The notes beneath the pieces were generated by a model. The model did no database searches. It saw only the letters and a program-made list of their open reading frames with translations, and was not told where the DNA came from. Position numbers and translations under genes: made by a program. From Candidatus Obscuribacterales bacterium (lineage in GTDB: Bacteria; Cyanobacteriota; Vampirovibrionia; Obscuribacterales; Obscuribacteraceae), in contig JAKFVQ010000021.1 of assembly GCA_021732085.1 (NCBI GenBank), positions 62,001-126,000 on the forward strand: DNA of 64,000 nucleotides, given 5' to 3'. This document shows, piece by piece, positions 36,285 to 46,379 of this stretch; position 1 is the first letter of the stretch; each line of letters begins with the position of its first letter.

Positions 36285-36317
36285 GCCAGCCTTTCGTCGG
36301 GGCTGGCATTTGCTTTG
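36285..36317 (+). terminator. Hairpin after the response regulator
   Basis: Stem GCCAGCC (36285-36291) / GGCTGGC (36301-36307) with a 9-base loop, followed by ATTTGCTTTG. A weak T-tract; it could end the receptor-regulator transcript. Confidence 0.5.
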
Positions 36318-36369
36318 TGTCAATTTTGGTGCGCAGGCTTTATACTGGTTAGACGAGGAGCCCAGAGTC

Positions 36370-36585
36370 ATGCAACAGAAACCAGATGAGAAAGTTACTT
36401 TCGACCAGGTGCTTCACCTGGCCGACCAACTTTCGCCAGCTGAGCAAGAGCGATTGGTAGACGAAATCAAATTGCAATGGATGCGTAGGGCTGTCGAAGA
36501 AGGGGAGGACTCTATTCAGGAGCGAGGTCTGAAGAGTGCTGATGAGGCGTTTCGGGAACTACAGGACCGCTATAAAAGCAAGTAG
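36370..36585 (+). CDS. Antitoxin of a ParDE/RelBE-type module
   Basis: A 71-residue acidic protein from the ATG at 36370, with GAGGAG at 36355-36360. The head (VLHLADQLSPAEQERLVDEI) and the charged tail (EEGEDSIQERGL) resemble small addiction-module antitoxins of the Unstab_antitox type. The DNA following its stop by 2 bases encodes a ParE-like toxin, the normal antitoxin-toxin order. In such modules the antitoxin wraps the toxin and represses its own promoter. The toxin is frameshifted here, so this antitoxin may be an orphan. Confidence 0.7.
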   Translation: MQQKPDEKVTFDQVLHLADQLSPAEQERLVDEIKLQWMRRAVEEGEDSIQERGLKSADEAFRELQDRYKSK

Positions 36586-36587
36586 TT

Positions 36588-36889
36588 GTGAAACGCCATC
36601 ATTTGTATCTAGCTCCTAAAGCTGAAGATGACCTTCGCGATTTAGCGGATTTTATCGCTCAAGAAATTTGCAGGCAGCGCAAAAATTCATTGAGCAAATC
36701 ATGAAGAGATGCCATCAGTTATTAGATTTTCCTGGCTTGGGAAGAAGACGAGATGATATTCGCTCTGGTTACCGCAGTCTTACAGAGGGTGAATACATCA
36801 TCATTTACCGTCATGCCGAGAATGAGATCGTGATTATTAGAGTGATTCATTCGAAGAGAGACTTACCCACCGCCTTGCTCGAGACGTAA
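36588..36889 (+). pseudogene. parE: ParE-family toxin, frameshifted
   Basis: From the GTG at 36588 the frame reads KRHHLYLAPKAEDDLRDLAD, the ParE N-terminus, up to about 36665; the frame then stops at a TGA. The remainder, QAAQKFIEQIMKRCHQLLDF, PGLGRRRDDIRSGYRSLTEG and EYIIIYRHAENEIVIIRV, is intact in another frame to the TAA at 36887. Insertion of one A in the run GAAATTTG (36663-36670) would restore a single 100-residue toxin (AQENLQAAQ). ParE poisons DNA gyrase. The toxin appears inactivated by a 1-base deletion, or this is a sequencing error in a homopolymer. Confidence 0.8.
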
Positions 36890-36953
36890 TGAGGGCTGCA
36901 TGGACGGAGTTCGCTTGTTTGGGATACAATCATTCGATTCTCTGGTTGAGCAG

Positions 36954-38189
36954 ATGGCAAACAAGTTCTTTCGAAATTCGCTGATTGTATTAGTCGCTGG
37001 CACCGTCGCTGTAACTGTTTGCGCTGGGACTTCTTGGGCGGCTTTTGATGCTGTCGCGCCAGATCCTGTAGCCGATACCAGTTCCAATCCGCCGTTTGCT
37101 CCTGATGCTGTTAATCAGGCTTTGCATGAGGCTCCTCCAACAGCTCCGGTACCGGGCGCTTCGCATCCACATCCGAACGCTGTTTCTGCAGCGCCTGTTC
37201 CAGGCGGAGCACCTAGTTCGGCCGCGCCAGCAAATCAAAACGGAGCTCCTGTTCCCGCTGTCGCAGCGCAAACACCGAATCCAGCTGACGATGAGCACCT
37301 TATTCAGAGCAATCTTAAGCACGATCTCGGCGCTGTCTCATCACTTTCATTAGCGGGATGGGAAGCACAGTCTCCTGTCTGGATGACGCGAACTAAGGGA
37401 ACTCTCGTTGCTCCTGAAGGCGTTACCGTTCCAGCAAGCGTTGGTGCTTCGCGTCCGCTGTTGCTCGAATATGGCTGCACCGATTTTGTAAGCAGATCGT
37501 TTCACCGAGAAGGCGCTTCTTGTCACGTCGATCTCTACCATTTCGCCAAGGCTGACGGTGCCTATGGTGCTTACTCTACTTTGCGCGAAGGATCTTCCAA
37601 TATCGTTTTGCGAGGACAGGCTTCGTCAGAGGACGACAATTGCATTTCCTTTTGGAAGGGCAGCGTATTCGCTAAGCTGAAAGCCAATTCGGAAAATGAT
37701 GAGGAAGCAAAATCAGCTCTGACGAAACTTGCCGATGAGCTTGTAAAACGCATAGAGGGAACCGGTGAGTTGCCGCTTGTTTTGCGTTCTCTCCCGAGCT
37801 TTGAGAAGGTGAAGGGAAGTGAGAAGTTCTTCATGGGCACTGAAGCCGCTCATCGTTATCTCAACGTGCCGTTTATCGAGACGCTCTACTTGGCCGGCTC
37901 CGACGGGGCTGCGCACGCTGATTACCAATTCGCTTCGCCAATCTCTGAGCGTTTAGGTTTATTGGCAATCAATTACAAAAGCGCGACTCTTGCACAGTCG
38001 TCATTCAAATCATATGTAGATAACATCACCGCAATGAGTAACAAAGTCCTGCAGCGCACGGACAATGAAGCGCTTTGCCGCGTCTCTGATTCATTCCTTC
38101 TATGTCAATTGAATGGACAGAAGTTGATTGTGATTTCCGGAGCGCGAAAGAAATTCAGCCCAGGAATGCTCGCACGACAATTGCACTAG
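36954..38189 (+). CDS. Exported protein, DUF6599-like
   Basis: About 411 residues from the ATG at 36954, with a signal peptide (basic MANKFFRNS, then LIVLVAGTVAVTVCAG, cleavage near SWA/AF). About 100 Pro/Ala-rich residues follow. The C-terminal about 270 residues resemble DUF6599-type proteins of unknown function: LLLEYGCTDFVSRSF, VDLYHFAKADGAYGAYS, ISFWKGSVFAKL. There is no known catalytic motif. The protein is probably located outside the cytoplasmic membrane. The longer open frame to 36900 lacks a start signal. Confidence 0.7.
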   Translation: MANKFFRNSLIVLVAGTVAVTVCAGTSWAAFDAVAPDPVADTSSNPPFAPDAVNQALHEAPPTAPVPGASHPHPNAVSAAPVPGGAPSSAAPANQNGAPVPAVAAQTPNPADDEHLIQSNLKHDLGAVSSLSLAGWEAQSPVWMTRTKGTLVAPEGVTVPASVGASRPLLLEYGCTDFVSRSFHREGASCHVDLYHFAKADGAYGAYSTLREGSSNIVLRGQASSEDDNCISFWKGSVFAKLKANSENDEEAKSALTKLADELVKRIEGTGELPLVLRSLPSFEKVKGSEKFFMGTEAAHRYLNVPFIETLYLAGSDGAAHADYQFASPISERLGLLAINYKSATLAQSSFKSYVDNITAMSNKVLQRTDNEALCRVSDSFLLCQLNGQKLIVISGARKKFSPGMLARQLH

Positions 38190-38782
38190 ATGGCTTTGTG
38201 ATCTGACGTTCAGAATTGCAAATCGCATTTGACTCTTTATTGATTCATATCCATATATATGAATACGAGAAGCGAATGCTTCGCACTCAGAAAATGCTTG
38301 TGAGCTCGGAAAAGGCTCTACTGGCGGTAGTTCGTTTGCTTACTCTCGATTGCTATTCCCAAAATCTGAATCGCCTATCATTTCATTGCGATCTATATAG
38401 AGGAACTTTTTTGCTGAGCCTGGCTGGAATGGGCTTCTTTTGAAGAGTGCAATTTGCGGATTCGAATAGTTGAAAGCGAATCTTTCCAGCGAAAGCGCTG
38501 CCATTTTGTCAATTTCAATCTGAATATGAGCGCGAAGATCGGCTTGAAAACCGGATCTTACGAAATGTACAGATGCCTAATTGCAGTGTTTTGGTGTAAT
38601 TCGATGAATATCGGATCCAATCAGATATATTTTCCCGGATATTCTAAATTGGCTCAGATCCTCCGAAAAGCCCATGATTTGTGGAACTTCTGCATTCCCC
38701 GAAAAAAGATCATTAAGGAAAGCTGTATGCATTTTGGGCTGTTTTCTCTATCAATAGACATCTGATCAGTGTTTTGACCGAT
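38190..38782. other. A+T-rich region upstream of the 16S gene
   Basis: About 590 bases with no gene I can support. It contains an inverted repeat ATTCATAT/ATATGAAT near 38243-38264. The short frames here lack ribosome sites and protein-like composition. Some of it may act as an upstream element for the rRNA promoter. Confidence 0.45.
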
Positions 38783-38811
38783 TTGACACTTGCCGGGGTT
38801 CTAGGTATTAT
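38783..38811 (+). promoter_or_regulatory. Sigma-70 type promoter of the 16S rRNA gene
   Basis: TTGACA at 38783-38788, 17-base spacer, TATTAT at 38806-38811. This is close to consensus and gives a leader of about 130 bases before the mature 16S start. A second TTGACC lies 9 bases upstream. Confidence 0.85.
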
Positions 38812-38947
38812 AAATTTCGTCAGCGGCGCTTTGAGTCGCGGACACGATTTTGAACCCTGATAACTGAATAGCCAAGACGAATCCTGTCAAAGAATTTGAG
38901 TAGGCAATCAAACAATCATAGAGCCAAGTGTACTCCATTTGGTTTTA

Positions 38948-40685
<1,738 letters not shown>

Positions 40686-40709
40686 GCGAGGCATTGCGCC
40701 TCGTTTTTT
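40686..40709 (+). terminator. Terminator of the 16S transcript
   Basis: Stem CGAGGC/GCCTCG (40687-40692/40698-40703) followed by TTTTTT and a second T-rich tract. A canonical Rho-independent terminator about 245 bases after the 16S gene. Confidence 0.88.
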
Positions 40710-40731
40710 GCTTTTTGCACACTTATTAGAT

Positions 40732-40756
40732 GCCACCGTTCGCGGTGGCTTTTCTT
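40732..40756 (+). terminator. Second, UUCG-loop terminator
   Basis: Stem GCCACCG/CGGTGGC with a TTCG tetraloop (40732-40749), followed by TTTTCTT. It backs up the first terminator. Confidence 0.85.
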
Positions 40757-40791
40757 ATTAGTAGTCTTTGTTGCCCAATTGAAGTCATTGA

Positions 40792-40908
40792 ATGGAGTTC
40801 GTCTTGAAACAGGTTTTGTTGAGAGTTCTGTGTCTGGGTTTAATCCAAACAATTTCGTGTGCTACTCCATCTCTGGCAGCCACATCAGTCGGATTCATAT
40901 TCCTCTAA
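40792..40908 (+). CDS. Possible 38-residue signal-peptide-like ORF
   Basis: From the ATG at 40792 the frame reads MEFVLKQVLLRVLCLGLIQT, ISCATPSLAATSVGFIFL and stops. It looks like an export signal (hydrophobic core, AxA near the end) with almost no mature part. There is no ribosome site, and its end overlaps the convergent gene at 40885. It may be a remnant of an exported protein or a chance frame. Confidence 0.25.
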   Translation: MEFVLKQVLLRVLCLGLIQTISCATPSLAATSVGFIFL

Positions 40909-41658
40909 CCGTGGTGTTTTAATTTGATGGATTCTTTCCGCAGAATTGACCGGTCGCTCTTGTAAATTTTCGATAGCCACTAAATAAGGTGAACCCGGAA
41001 CTCTCAATGGAATGACGGAACTTCTTTCCCTGTTCGATTTTGTATTCGGTATTGGTGATAGAGGAACAATGTTGCAGTCGCTTGCAGGAGTCCTTAAAGG
41101 CAGTGGGGGCGGCCCGGATTTCTTCAATTCTGTGCTCAGGCCCGTCTTGCTGTTCTCACTCACTTCGAGAGGTTGCTCTGTAGGTTTAATCTTGCTTTGT
41201 GGAATGTGAGTTAGCAAAGTCCAGCCCGCATAAGCAATTAGTGAGCAAATAAATGTTGTACTATGCCAGGCGCGTTCTTCTAACGTCCAGTATCCGTATA
41301 GTGTTGGTATGCATAAAACACATAACAGAATTCCGGCGTTAAACCCTGTCGAGAAAACCCAGCTTTTCCTTTGGCAAATGGCCAGTAAGACTGATAAGGC
41401 AATGCCAACAAATAGCATGTCTTTCTTGAATCCAGCAATAAGCAAGAAGACGAATCCGAGCGCTGTAACGAAGATCCCTGCTAAGAAACCAAGAACTCCC
41501 TGCTCCCATGATTCAGACTCTGGCTGGTTCTTTCGAGTCGTCTTTTTTGATTCAATGTCCTTATGACCAAGTTCATCAATTGCGGATAGCCATTGGTCTT
41601 CGGTGGAATTTGGATCCGAAAGGATTCGGAAAATGTGATCGTTTTTCCAGTTTTTCAT
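40885..41658 (-). CDS. Membrane protein of unknown function
   Basis: A 257-residue protein; GAGGA lies about 8 bases upstream of the ATG at 41658. About 55 polar residues at the N-terminus are followed by four membrane helices (about residues 55-150: VLGFLAGIFVTALGFVFLLI, LFVGIALSVLLAI, NAGILLCVLCIPTLYGYW, STTFICSLIAYAGWTLL). The cytoplasmic-type tail of about 100 residues is Pro/Ser/Lys-rich with SGPPPLPLRTP. It is on the same strand as, and downstream of, the 1491-residue gene, from which it is separated by a terminator. No family recognised. Confidence 0.65.
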   Translation of the reverse strand: MKNWKNDHIFRILSDPNSTEDQWLSAIDELGHKDIESKKTTRKNQPESESWEQGVLGFLAGIFVTALGFVFLLIAGFKKDMLFVGIALSVLLAICQRKSWVFSTGFNAGILLCVLCIPTLYGYWTLEERAWHSTTFICSLIAYAGWTLLTHIPQSKIKPTEQPLEVSENSKTGLSTELKKSGPPPLPLRTPASDCNIVPLSPIPNTKSNRERSSVIPLRVPGSPYLVAIENLQERPVNSAERIHQIKTPRLEEYESD

Positions 41659-41695
41659 TAGAGGATCCTCGAAAGAAACTGCGCAATGAATGCGC

Positions 41696-41723
41696 TAAAA
41701 ATAACCTCTCTTACTTGAGAGGT
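41696..41723 (-). terminator. Terminator of the 1491-residue gene
   Basis: Stem ACCTCTC/GAGAGGT (41704-41710/41717-41723), 6-base loop, followed on the minus strand by TATTTTTAG. It lies about 60 bases after the stop at 41785. A second small hairpin GCTCTC/GAGAGC at 41735-41752 lies between. Confidence 0.75.
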
Positions 41724-41784
41724 GTGTGCACTCTGCTCTCGGGAATGAGAGCGAAAGCCTATTCTTGGACGAGTGAGCCAAGAG

Positions 41785-44700
41785 TTATTTGCGGATTGAT
41801 TTGAATCCGTGATAAATTAACCTGAATTCCGGCTGTGCGGGAGTTCCAGCGATCAACTTGTCTAGAGTAGCAATTGATGATTGGCTTCCCATTTCTTGCA
41901 GGAAACGTATTGCGGTGATTCTGGTTTCAGCAGAATGCTGGCTTTCCGAATCCGCGATGCTGATCATGTTCTGCTCAATTTCAGAGCGCTGATCGCCATT
42001 AAGTAATGGCACAAATTTTGCTATTGCATCAATGTATTGAGATGTCTCAGTGGCATTTTGTGGTCTGGATCCTGGGGAGGATATATCTCTCATTGTTTGG
42101 ACAATATTTTCAGCTAGATGAAGTCTCGGCCCGGTACTTATCTTACTCATGTCTTCCAGATTAATCGCTGTCATGGCGTTTGATTTATCTTTCAATAGCG
42201 GCTTTATGCTTGCAAGTTCTGCAAGCTGCTGCATAACTTCACTCTCTGCATTAGTTCCTTTGTCCGCCAGATCTTTAAGCAGTAAGGCTGCTTTGACAGC
42301 GGATTCAGAATTTGAGTTTGCATCCTCTTTTAGCATTCGTTCTATGCCGACAGAGAATTGCTTAGCATCTGAAAGAGAGAGAGCTTGCATACTTTGTATT
42401 AGTTCGTTGCGTTCCTTTGCCGAGGGGTAAGAGAGAACTGCTATGATTCCGGCAGCCGCTGCTTTGACCTTCGGATCGGATGATACTCTTAGTGTTTCTC
42501 GAATAAAACGTTCAATATCGGCGGAGCTGGAACCACTAATAGTGCTCTTATCATTGAATTCGCTTTGCAATTTCGCGTTTGAACTGATCTTCGCCAATTG
42601 CATTAAGGACAATACCTTTTCGACCGAACTTGACGGTTCACCGTCTTTAACTATGTCTTGCAGTGAGCCAACCAACTCTTGCCCGCTGTAAGTACCCAAT
42701 TTGAGGAGTGTCTCGACTAGAGCTAAATTGGATTTTCGAGAGCTTTGATCGGACAATAATGCCTCGATATTCTTACTAAGTTCGGCTGTACTCAGGCTCT
42801 GCTCAACTGTCTTGGCGGGGACGAGGAAGGTTTTTTCTTCCGGACCGTTGCCCCAATCTTCTACAACTTTCATTTCACTTGCAGGTACCTCAACGGTTCG
42901 TTTTGCAACTAGTCCGTTGGATGGTTCTGTCGAAAGGCGCGATAGGGCCAGCAAGGCGGCAACTTGTGCCTGTTTGTCGCGAACCAGTACGCCAACCTGT
43001 CCCTCGGCTAGCTCTTTACCGTCCGGGAATATCTGGCCTAGTAGCTCTCCTTTGAACTGATTCTGTCTTTGTTGATCGCTCCCTGCCAAGGCAAATTGCT
43101 CTGCCTTGTCCAAAATCTCCAGGGCCTTGGGGCTATCAAAGAGTCTTCTCGTTTCCTTCCAAGATTGAACAGCCAGACTGTCTGTTTGATAGCGCTCTTT
43201 GTCGGCGACGGCTATCCAGCGGCTGCGATCAAGTGTTTTTGCTGTTTCACCAATCGACTGAACGGTATCGTTCTGCTTGTTTTTTTCAAGATAAGCATCC
43301 AGTCTACCAATCTTTTGAAGAGTCTCAGCGGCAATCACTCTTGTCGACAATGCTGACTTAGAGCTTGCAATCAGCGCTTCCAAATCCTTCTGCGAGCGTT
43401 GCGCAAAGTCTGCTGGTGATTTTGAAAAGCTATCAGCGAAGTAGCTTCTGAATTGCGCCCGTTGTTCGTTGGAAGAGCCAGCCCTGTTTGCAAAGCTGAT
43501 GCCGGCCGCCAGCATTCGCAGCGGCTCTGATGTGGCATGGTCATTGGCGATCTTGTGCAGTGCTTGGTTCAAGGAGGCAGAGTTTATTTCTCTGATTGAC
43601 GATAGTTTTCTTTCGCCGTTCTGTTCCCGTGTAGCAAAGGCGGCTGCAATGTCTCCTATGCGCACCAAAGCTTCTGCTCGAGCTGATTCAGGGAGCGCAT
43701 TTGTGCTTGCAATCTTGCTCAGTGTGTGTGCATAATCTCTTGCGCTGTATCCAGAAGATGATTGCACGTTGAGAAGCAGCTCACCGGCAGCGATGGCGGA
43801 AATCGCGTCTTTCTCATTCTCGGTTCTTTTTGTAGCTGCTGAAAGGATTCGGCTCAAATCTTCTATCTTTATTTGTTGTTGCTCGCGCTCAGCCTTGACT
43901 GGTTCATAGAACCGTTTTGTTTCCTGGTGCCGCATGTAAGAAGGTAGATCTATAGTTCTTGCAACGAGGGGATCATCTATTTTTCCGTCGGGCTTACGAG
44001 AAAGGTGAATTAACGCTATCGCAGCAGCTAGCTGGCGATCTTGGTCTTGTCGCGATCTATATTTCAAGTAAGACGAAGCGCGCTCGCCTTCCAGTTCCCG
44101 GTTGACTCCCATGTTTACGATTTTGTCTCTATTTGGTTTGAAGAGGTCCATCAAACTGATCTTGAACGCGTCAATAGCTTTGGCATCTCCGGATGAGTTC
44201 AATTCTGCAGCTTTGCTTATTAAGGAAAGTGCTTCTTTTGGCAGAGTTTTTTCGAGTTGCTTGGCTGTTCTATTTAAGTCTGTCAAAGATGTACTGTTAA
44301 TGCCATCGCCAGAGGTGAGCGATAACTCTCTGGGTGTCATGTACTTAGTGGCTTGCTGCAATGAATCAGGGGTTTTGTTGATGGCATCAACGAGATCGCT
44401 CACTGCATGCTCTGCACCTCTGTACATGATCGGTACGAATGCCGCACCTGACCATGTCGCCACCTTTCCAGCTTGCTCAGAAACTGCTGCCCACTTCGTT
44501 GCTTCTAACTCTTTCTGAATAGCCATAGCTGATTCACTTATCTTTGTGCCGGAAGCTGATGCTCCTAAGACGGTTTTGCTTGCAGCCTTCAAAGATAGTC
44601 TCGTCAAGTCGAGTGAAGCTGTTGCAAGGAACAGATAGCCTCGAGCCTCATTGGCGAACTGACCACCTTCGGATTCTCTAAAGTATGCATTATTTATGAC

Positions 44701-46260
44701 ACCGGACGCACCAACGGACGCGTGATACAAACCTGATACCATATGCCAGGCAGCTTTACTACCGACTCGCGTTGCACCAGCAAACTCGATTGTTCCTGTT
44801 GCTAACATGGTTGCATCCATCGCCCCAGTAAGAACTTTTTCTGAACGATGAAAAATCTTCTGCCAGCTCAGCCAGTTTTCCAAGTCTTTAGCTTGGATGA
44901 ACTGTGGCTTGTGGCCATCATTTACCATCACGAAATCATCAGGTTTATATCTACGCTCAGGCAGATCAATCGGTTGCCCTACAGCTGCAGTAAAGGCATC
45001 AAGATAGTTTAATGCCCCACCGACCCGCAGTTGCAGTTGGGGTTTGACAAACACAGTTTCTTGACCATTCTCGTCATAACCCTTTCTTATCTTCATATCA
45101 GTATCAGCAATGTTATATTTTTTGTCGCCTTCCTTCACTTCATTTGGTGCCAACAATTGCTCGACTTCGTTCTTGCTGTTCACACGAACAAAACCATTTT
45201 GCACAGGCATAAGTTGGAAGGAGAGCACATACTGCATGCCCTTCGTTTCACTTGAGTCTTTCATAGCCATAAGATACTCGCTGCGCATTTGATCAATCTG
45301 CGGCGCTCTTTCCTTTAGCCATTTTTGCCAAGATTCTGATTGAGAAATGAACTCGGGGCGGCCGGGCACCATATTTGGTGCCAATTCAATATCTACTTTG
45401 AAGTTACCGTTTTCTGCTTTGCTTACTTTCACTCCGTCAGGCGGAGCGGAAGCCAATTTGGGATTTGTGGACGCCAGCATCGCTTGTGCGTAGGCATAGT
45501 CCTTTATTTTGTGAATTAGATCTAAACGCTCTTTCGCTTGCTTTGCCCAGTCTCCCTCCGAGAATGAAGACTTATCCAGCCACGCTCTTAATTTCTCAGG
45601 TTCTTTGACGAATCCTTTGTCGTCGGTGAACAAGCTTACTATTTCATTTTCTAAGAGCTTTTCTTTCCTTGCTTCAAGTGACTTGTGAACTTCTTTATTA
45701 CTTTCAGAGACCCATTCTACGGCTCTGCTAAGCTTGGAGATGAATGAGTTGTCCAGGCGCAGCGCGTCCTGCTCCTTTGTTTTGTCGAAGAAAGTGTTGT
45801 TAGCGATTCCTTCGCTGAGATCCCGAAGAAAATTTACAGCGCCACTTTTACCGTCTCTATATGACTCCGGTATTGTGTAGGGTCCGTTAGGGGGGATGTC
45901 TACACCTTCTTGCTGCAGTTGCAGCAGGATTTTGGGCACAGCCGACTTTCCGAGCCAATCCGCTATTGTCCTTGTTGCCGTCAGAGTTTTTTCGCCGATT
46001 CGTCCTTCGAAAATCTCTTTCTCGATCTTATCCAAATCATCCGTTGAAACCTTCTTATTGGGATCGGCGTTATCTTTCCCGGCAATTTCTAGGAATGTTC
46101 TGATGAAGCTGTTGAGTGTTTGCTGAGAGCGTGGTGAAATCCCTTCCGGAGCCGCCTTCAATTCGTCAGCAGATGAGTCTTTGATCTCGAGATCGGACGA
46201 ATCCGCAGACTTATCTACGGAGCGCTCTGGAGCACTTTTTTGCTCTGCCAACTCACCCAT
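41785..46260 (-). CDS. Giant helical leaderless protein, unknown function
   Basis: A 1491-residue protein without a signal peptide. In order: an acidic disordered head (KSADSSDLEIKDSSADELK); about 400 mostly helical residues; a Gly/Ala-rich moderately hydrophobic core (about residues 500-640, e.g. GAMDATMLATGTIEFAGATR and VSGLYHASVGASGVINNAYF); and about 800 residues of alpha-helical repeats that look HEAT/ARM-like (recurring patterns such as ALVRIGDIAAAF, LRMLAAGISFA, AAAGIIAVLSY). It shares the head-core-tail style with the genes at 6994 and 53100. HEAT-type arrays bind proteins, but no specific family is recognised and the role is unknown. Its own terminator follows at 41696. Confidence 0.8.
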   Translation of the reverse strand: MGELAEQKSAPERSVDKSADSSDLEIKDSSADELKAAPEGISPRSQQTLNSFIRTFLEIAGKDNADPNKKVSTDDLDKIEKEIFEGRIGEKTLTATRTIADWLGKSAVPKILLQLQQEGVDIPPNGPYTIPESYRDGKSGAVNFLRDLSEGIANNTFFDKTKEQDALRLDNSFISKLSRAVEWVSESNKEVHKSLEARKEKLLENEIVSLFTDDKGFVKEPEKLRAWLDKSSFSEGDWAKQAKERLDLIHKIKDYAYAQAMLASTNPKLASAPPDGVKVSKAENGNFKVDIELAPNMVPGRPEFISQSESWQKWLKERAPQIDQMRSEYLMAMKDSSETKGMQYVLSFQLMPVQNGFVRVNSKNEVEQLLAPNEVKEGDKKYNIADTDMKIRKGYDENGQETVFVKPQLQLRVGGALNYLDAFTAAVGQPIDLPERRYKPDDFVMVNDGHKPQFIQAKDLENWLSWQKIFHRSEKVLTGAMDATMLATGTIEFAGATRVGSKAAWHMVSGLYHASVGASGVINNAYFRESEGGQFANEARGYLFLATASLDLTRLSLKAASKTVLGASASGTKISESAMAIQKELEATKWAAVSEQAGKVATWSGAAFVPIMYRGAEHAVSDLVDAINKTPDSLQQATKYMTPRELSLTSGDGINSTSLTDLNRTAKQLEKTLPKEALSLISKAAELNSSGDAKAIDAFKISLMDLFKPNRDKIVNMGVNRELEGERASSYLKYRSRQDQDRQLAAAIALIHLSRKPDGKIDDPLVARTIDLPSYMRHQETKRFYEPVKAEREQQQIKIEDLSRILSAATKRTENEKDAISAIAAGELLLNVQSSSGYSARDYAHTLSKIASTNALPESARAEALVRIGDIAAAFATREQNGERKLSSIREINSASLNQALHKIANDHATSEPLRMLAAGISFANRAGSSNEQRAQFRSYFADSFSKSPADFAQRSQKDLEALIASSKSALSTRVIAAETLQKIGRLDAYLEKNKQNDTVQSIGETAKTLDRSRWIAVADKERYQTDSLAVQSWKETRRLFDSPKALEILDKAEQFALAGSDQQRQNQFKGELLGQIFPDGKELAEGQVGVLVRDKQAQVAALLALSRLSTEPSNGLVAKRTVEVPASEMKVVEDWGNGPEEKTFLVPAKTVEQSLSTAELSKNIEALLSDQSSRKSNLALVETLLKLGTYSGQELVGSLQDIVKDGEPSSSVEKVLSLMQLAKISSNAKLQSEFNDKSTISGSSSADIERFIRETLRVSSDPKVKAAAAGIIAVLSYPSAKERNELIQSMQALSLSDAKQFSVGIERMLKEDANSNSESAVKAALLLKDLADKGTNAESEVMQQLAELASIKPLLKDKSNAMTAINLEDMSKISTGPRLHLAENIVQTMRDISSPGSRPQNATETSQYIDAIAKFVPLLNGDQRSEIEQNMISIADSESQHSAETRITAIRFLQEMGSQSSIATLDKLIAGTPAQPEFRLIYHGFKSIRK

Positions 46261-46339
46261 AATAACGGGAGTCCTACCAAAAAAACGTTACCATACTAAG
46301 TTTTTCCCTTTTATGCGGCGTTTCTGCACAGAAGGGAAT

Positions 46340-46364
46340 GGGAGCACGCTCTTTGCGTGCTCCC
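46340..46364 (-). terminator. Hairpin after the five-repeat gene
   Basis: A perfect 10-bp stem GGGAGCACGC/GCGTGCTCCC with a 5-base loop, 16 bases after the stop at 46380. There is no T-tract on either strand, so it may be a processing or stability hairpin instead of a true terminator. Confidence 0.5.
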
Positions 46365-46379
46365 TCATCCGCCTATTAT

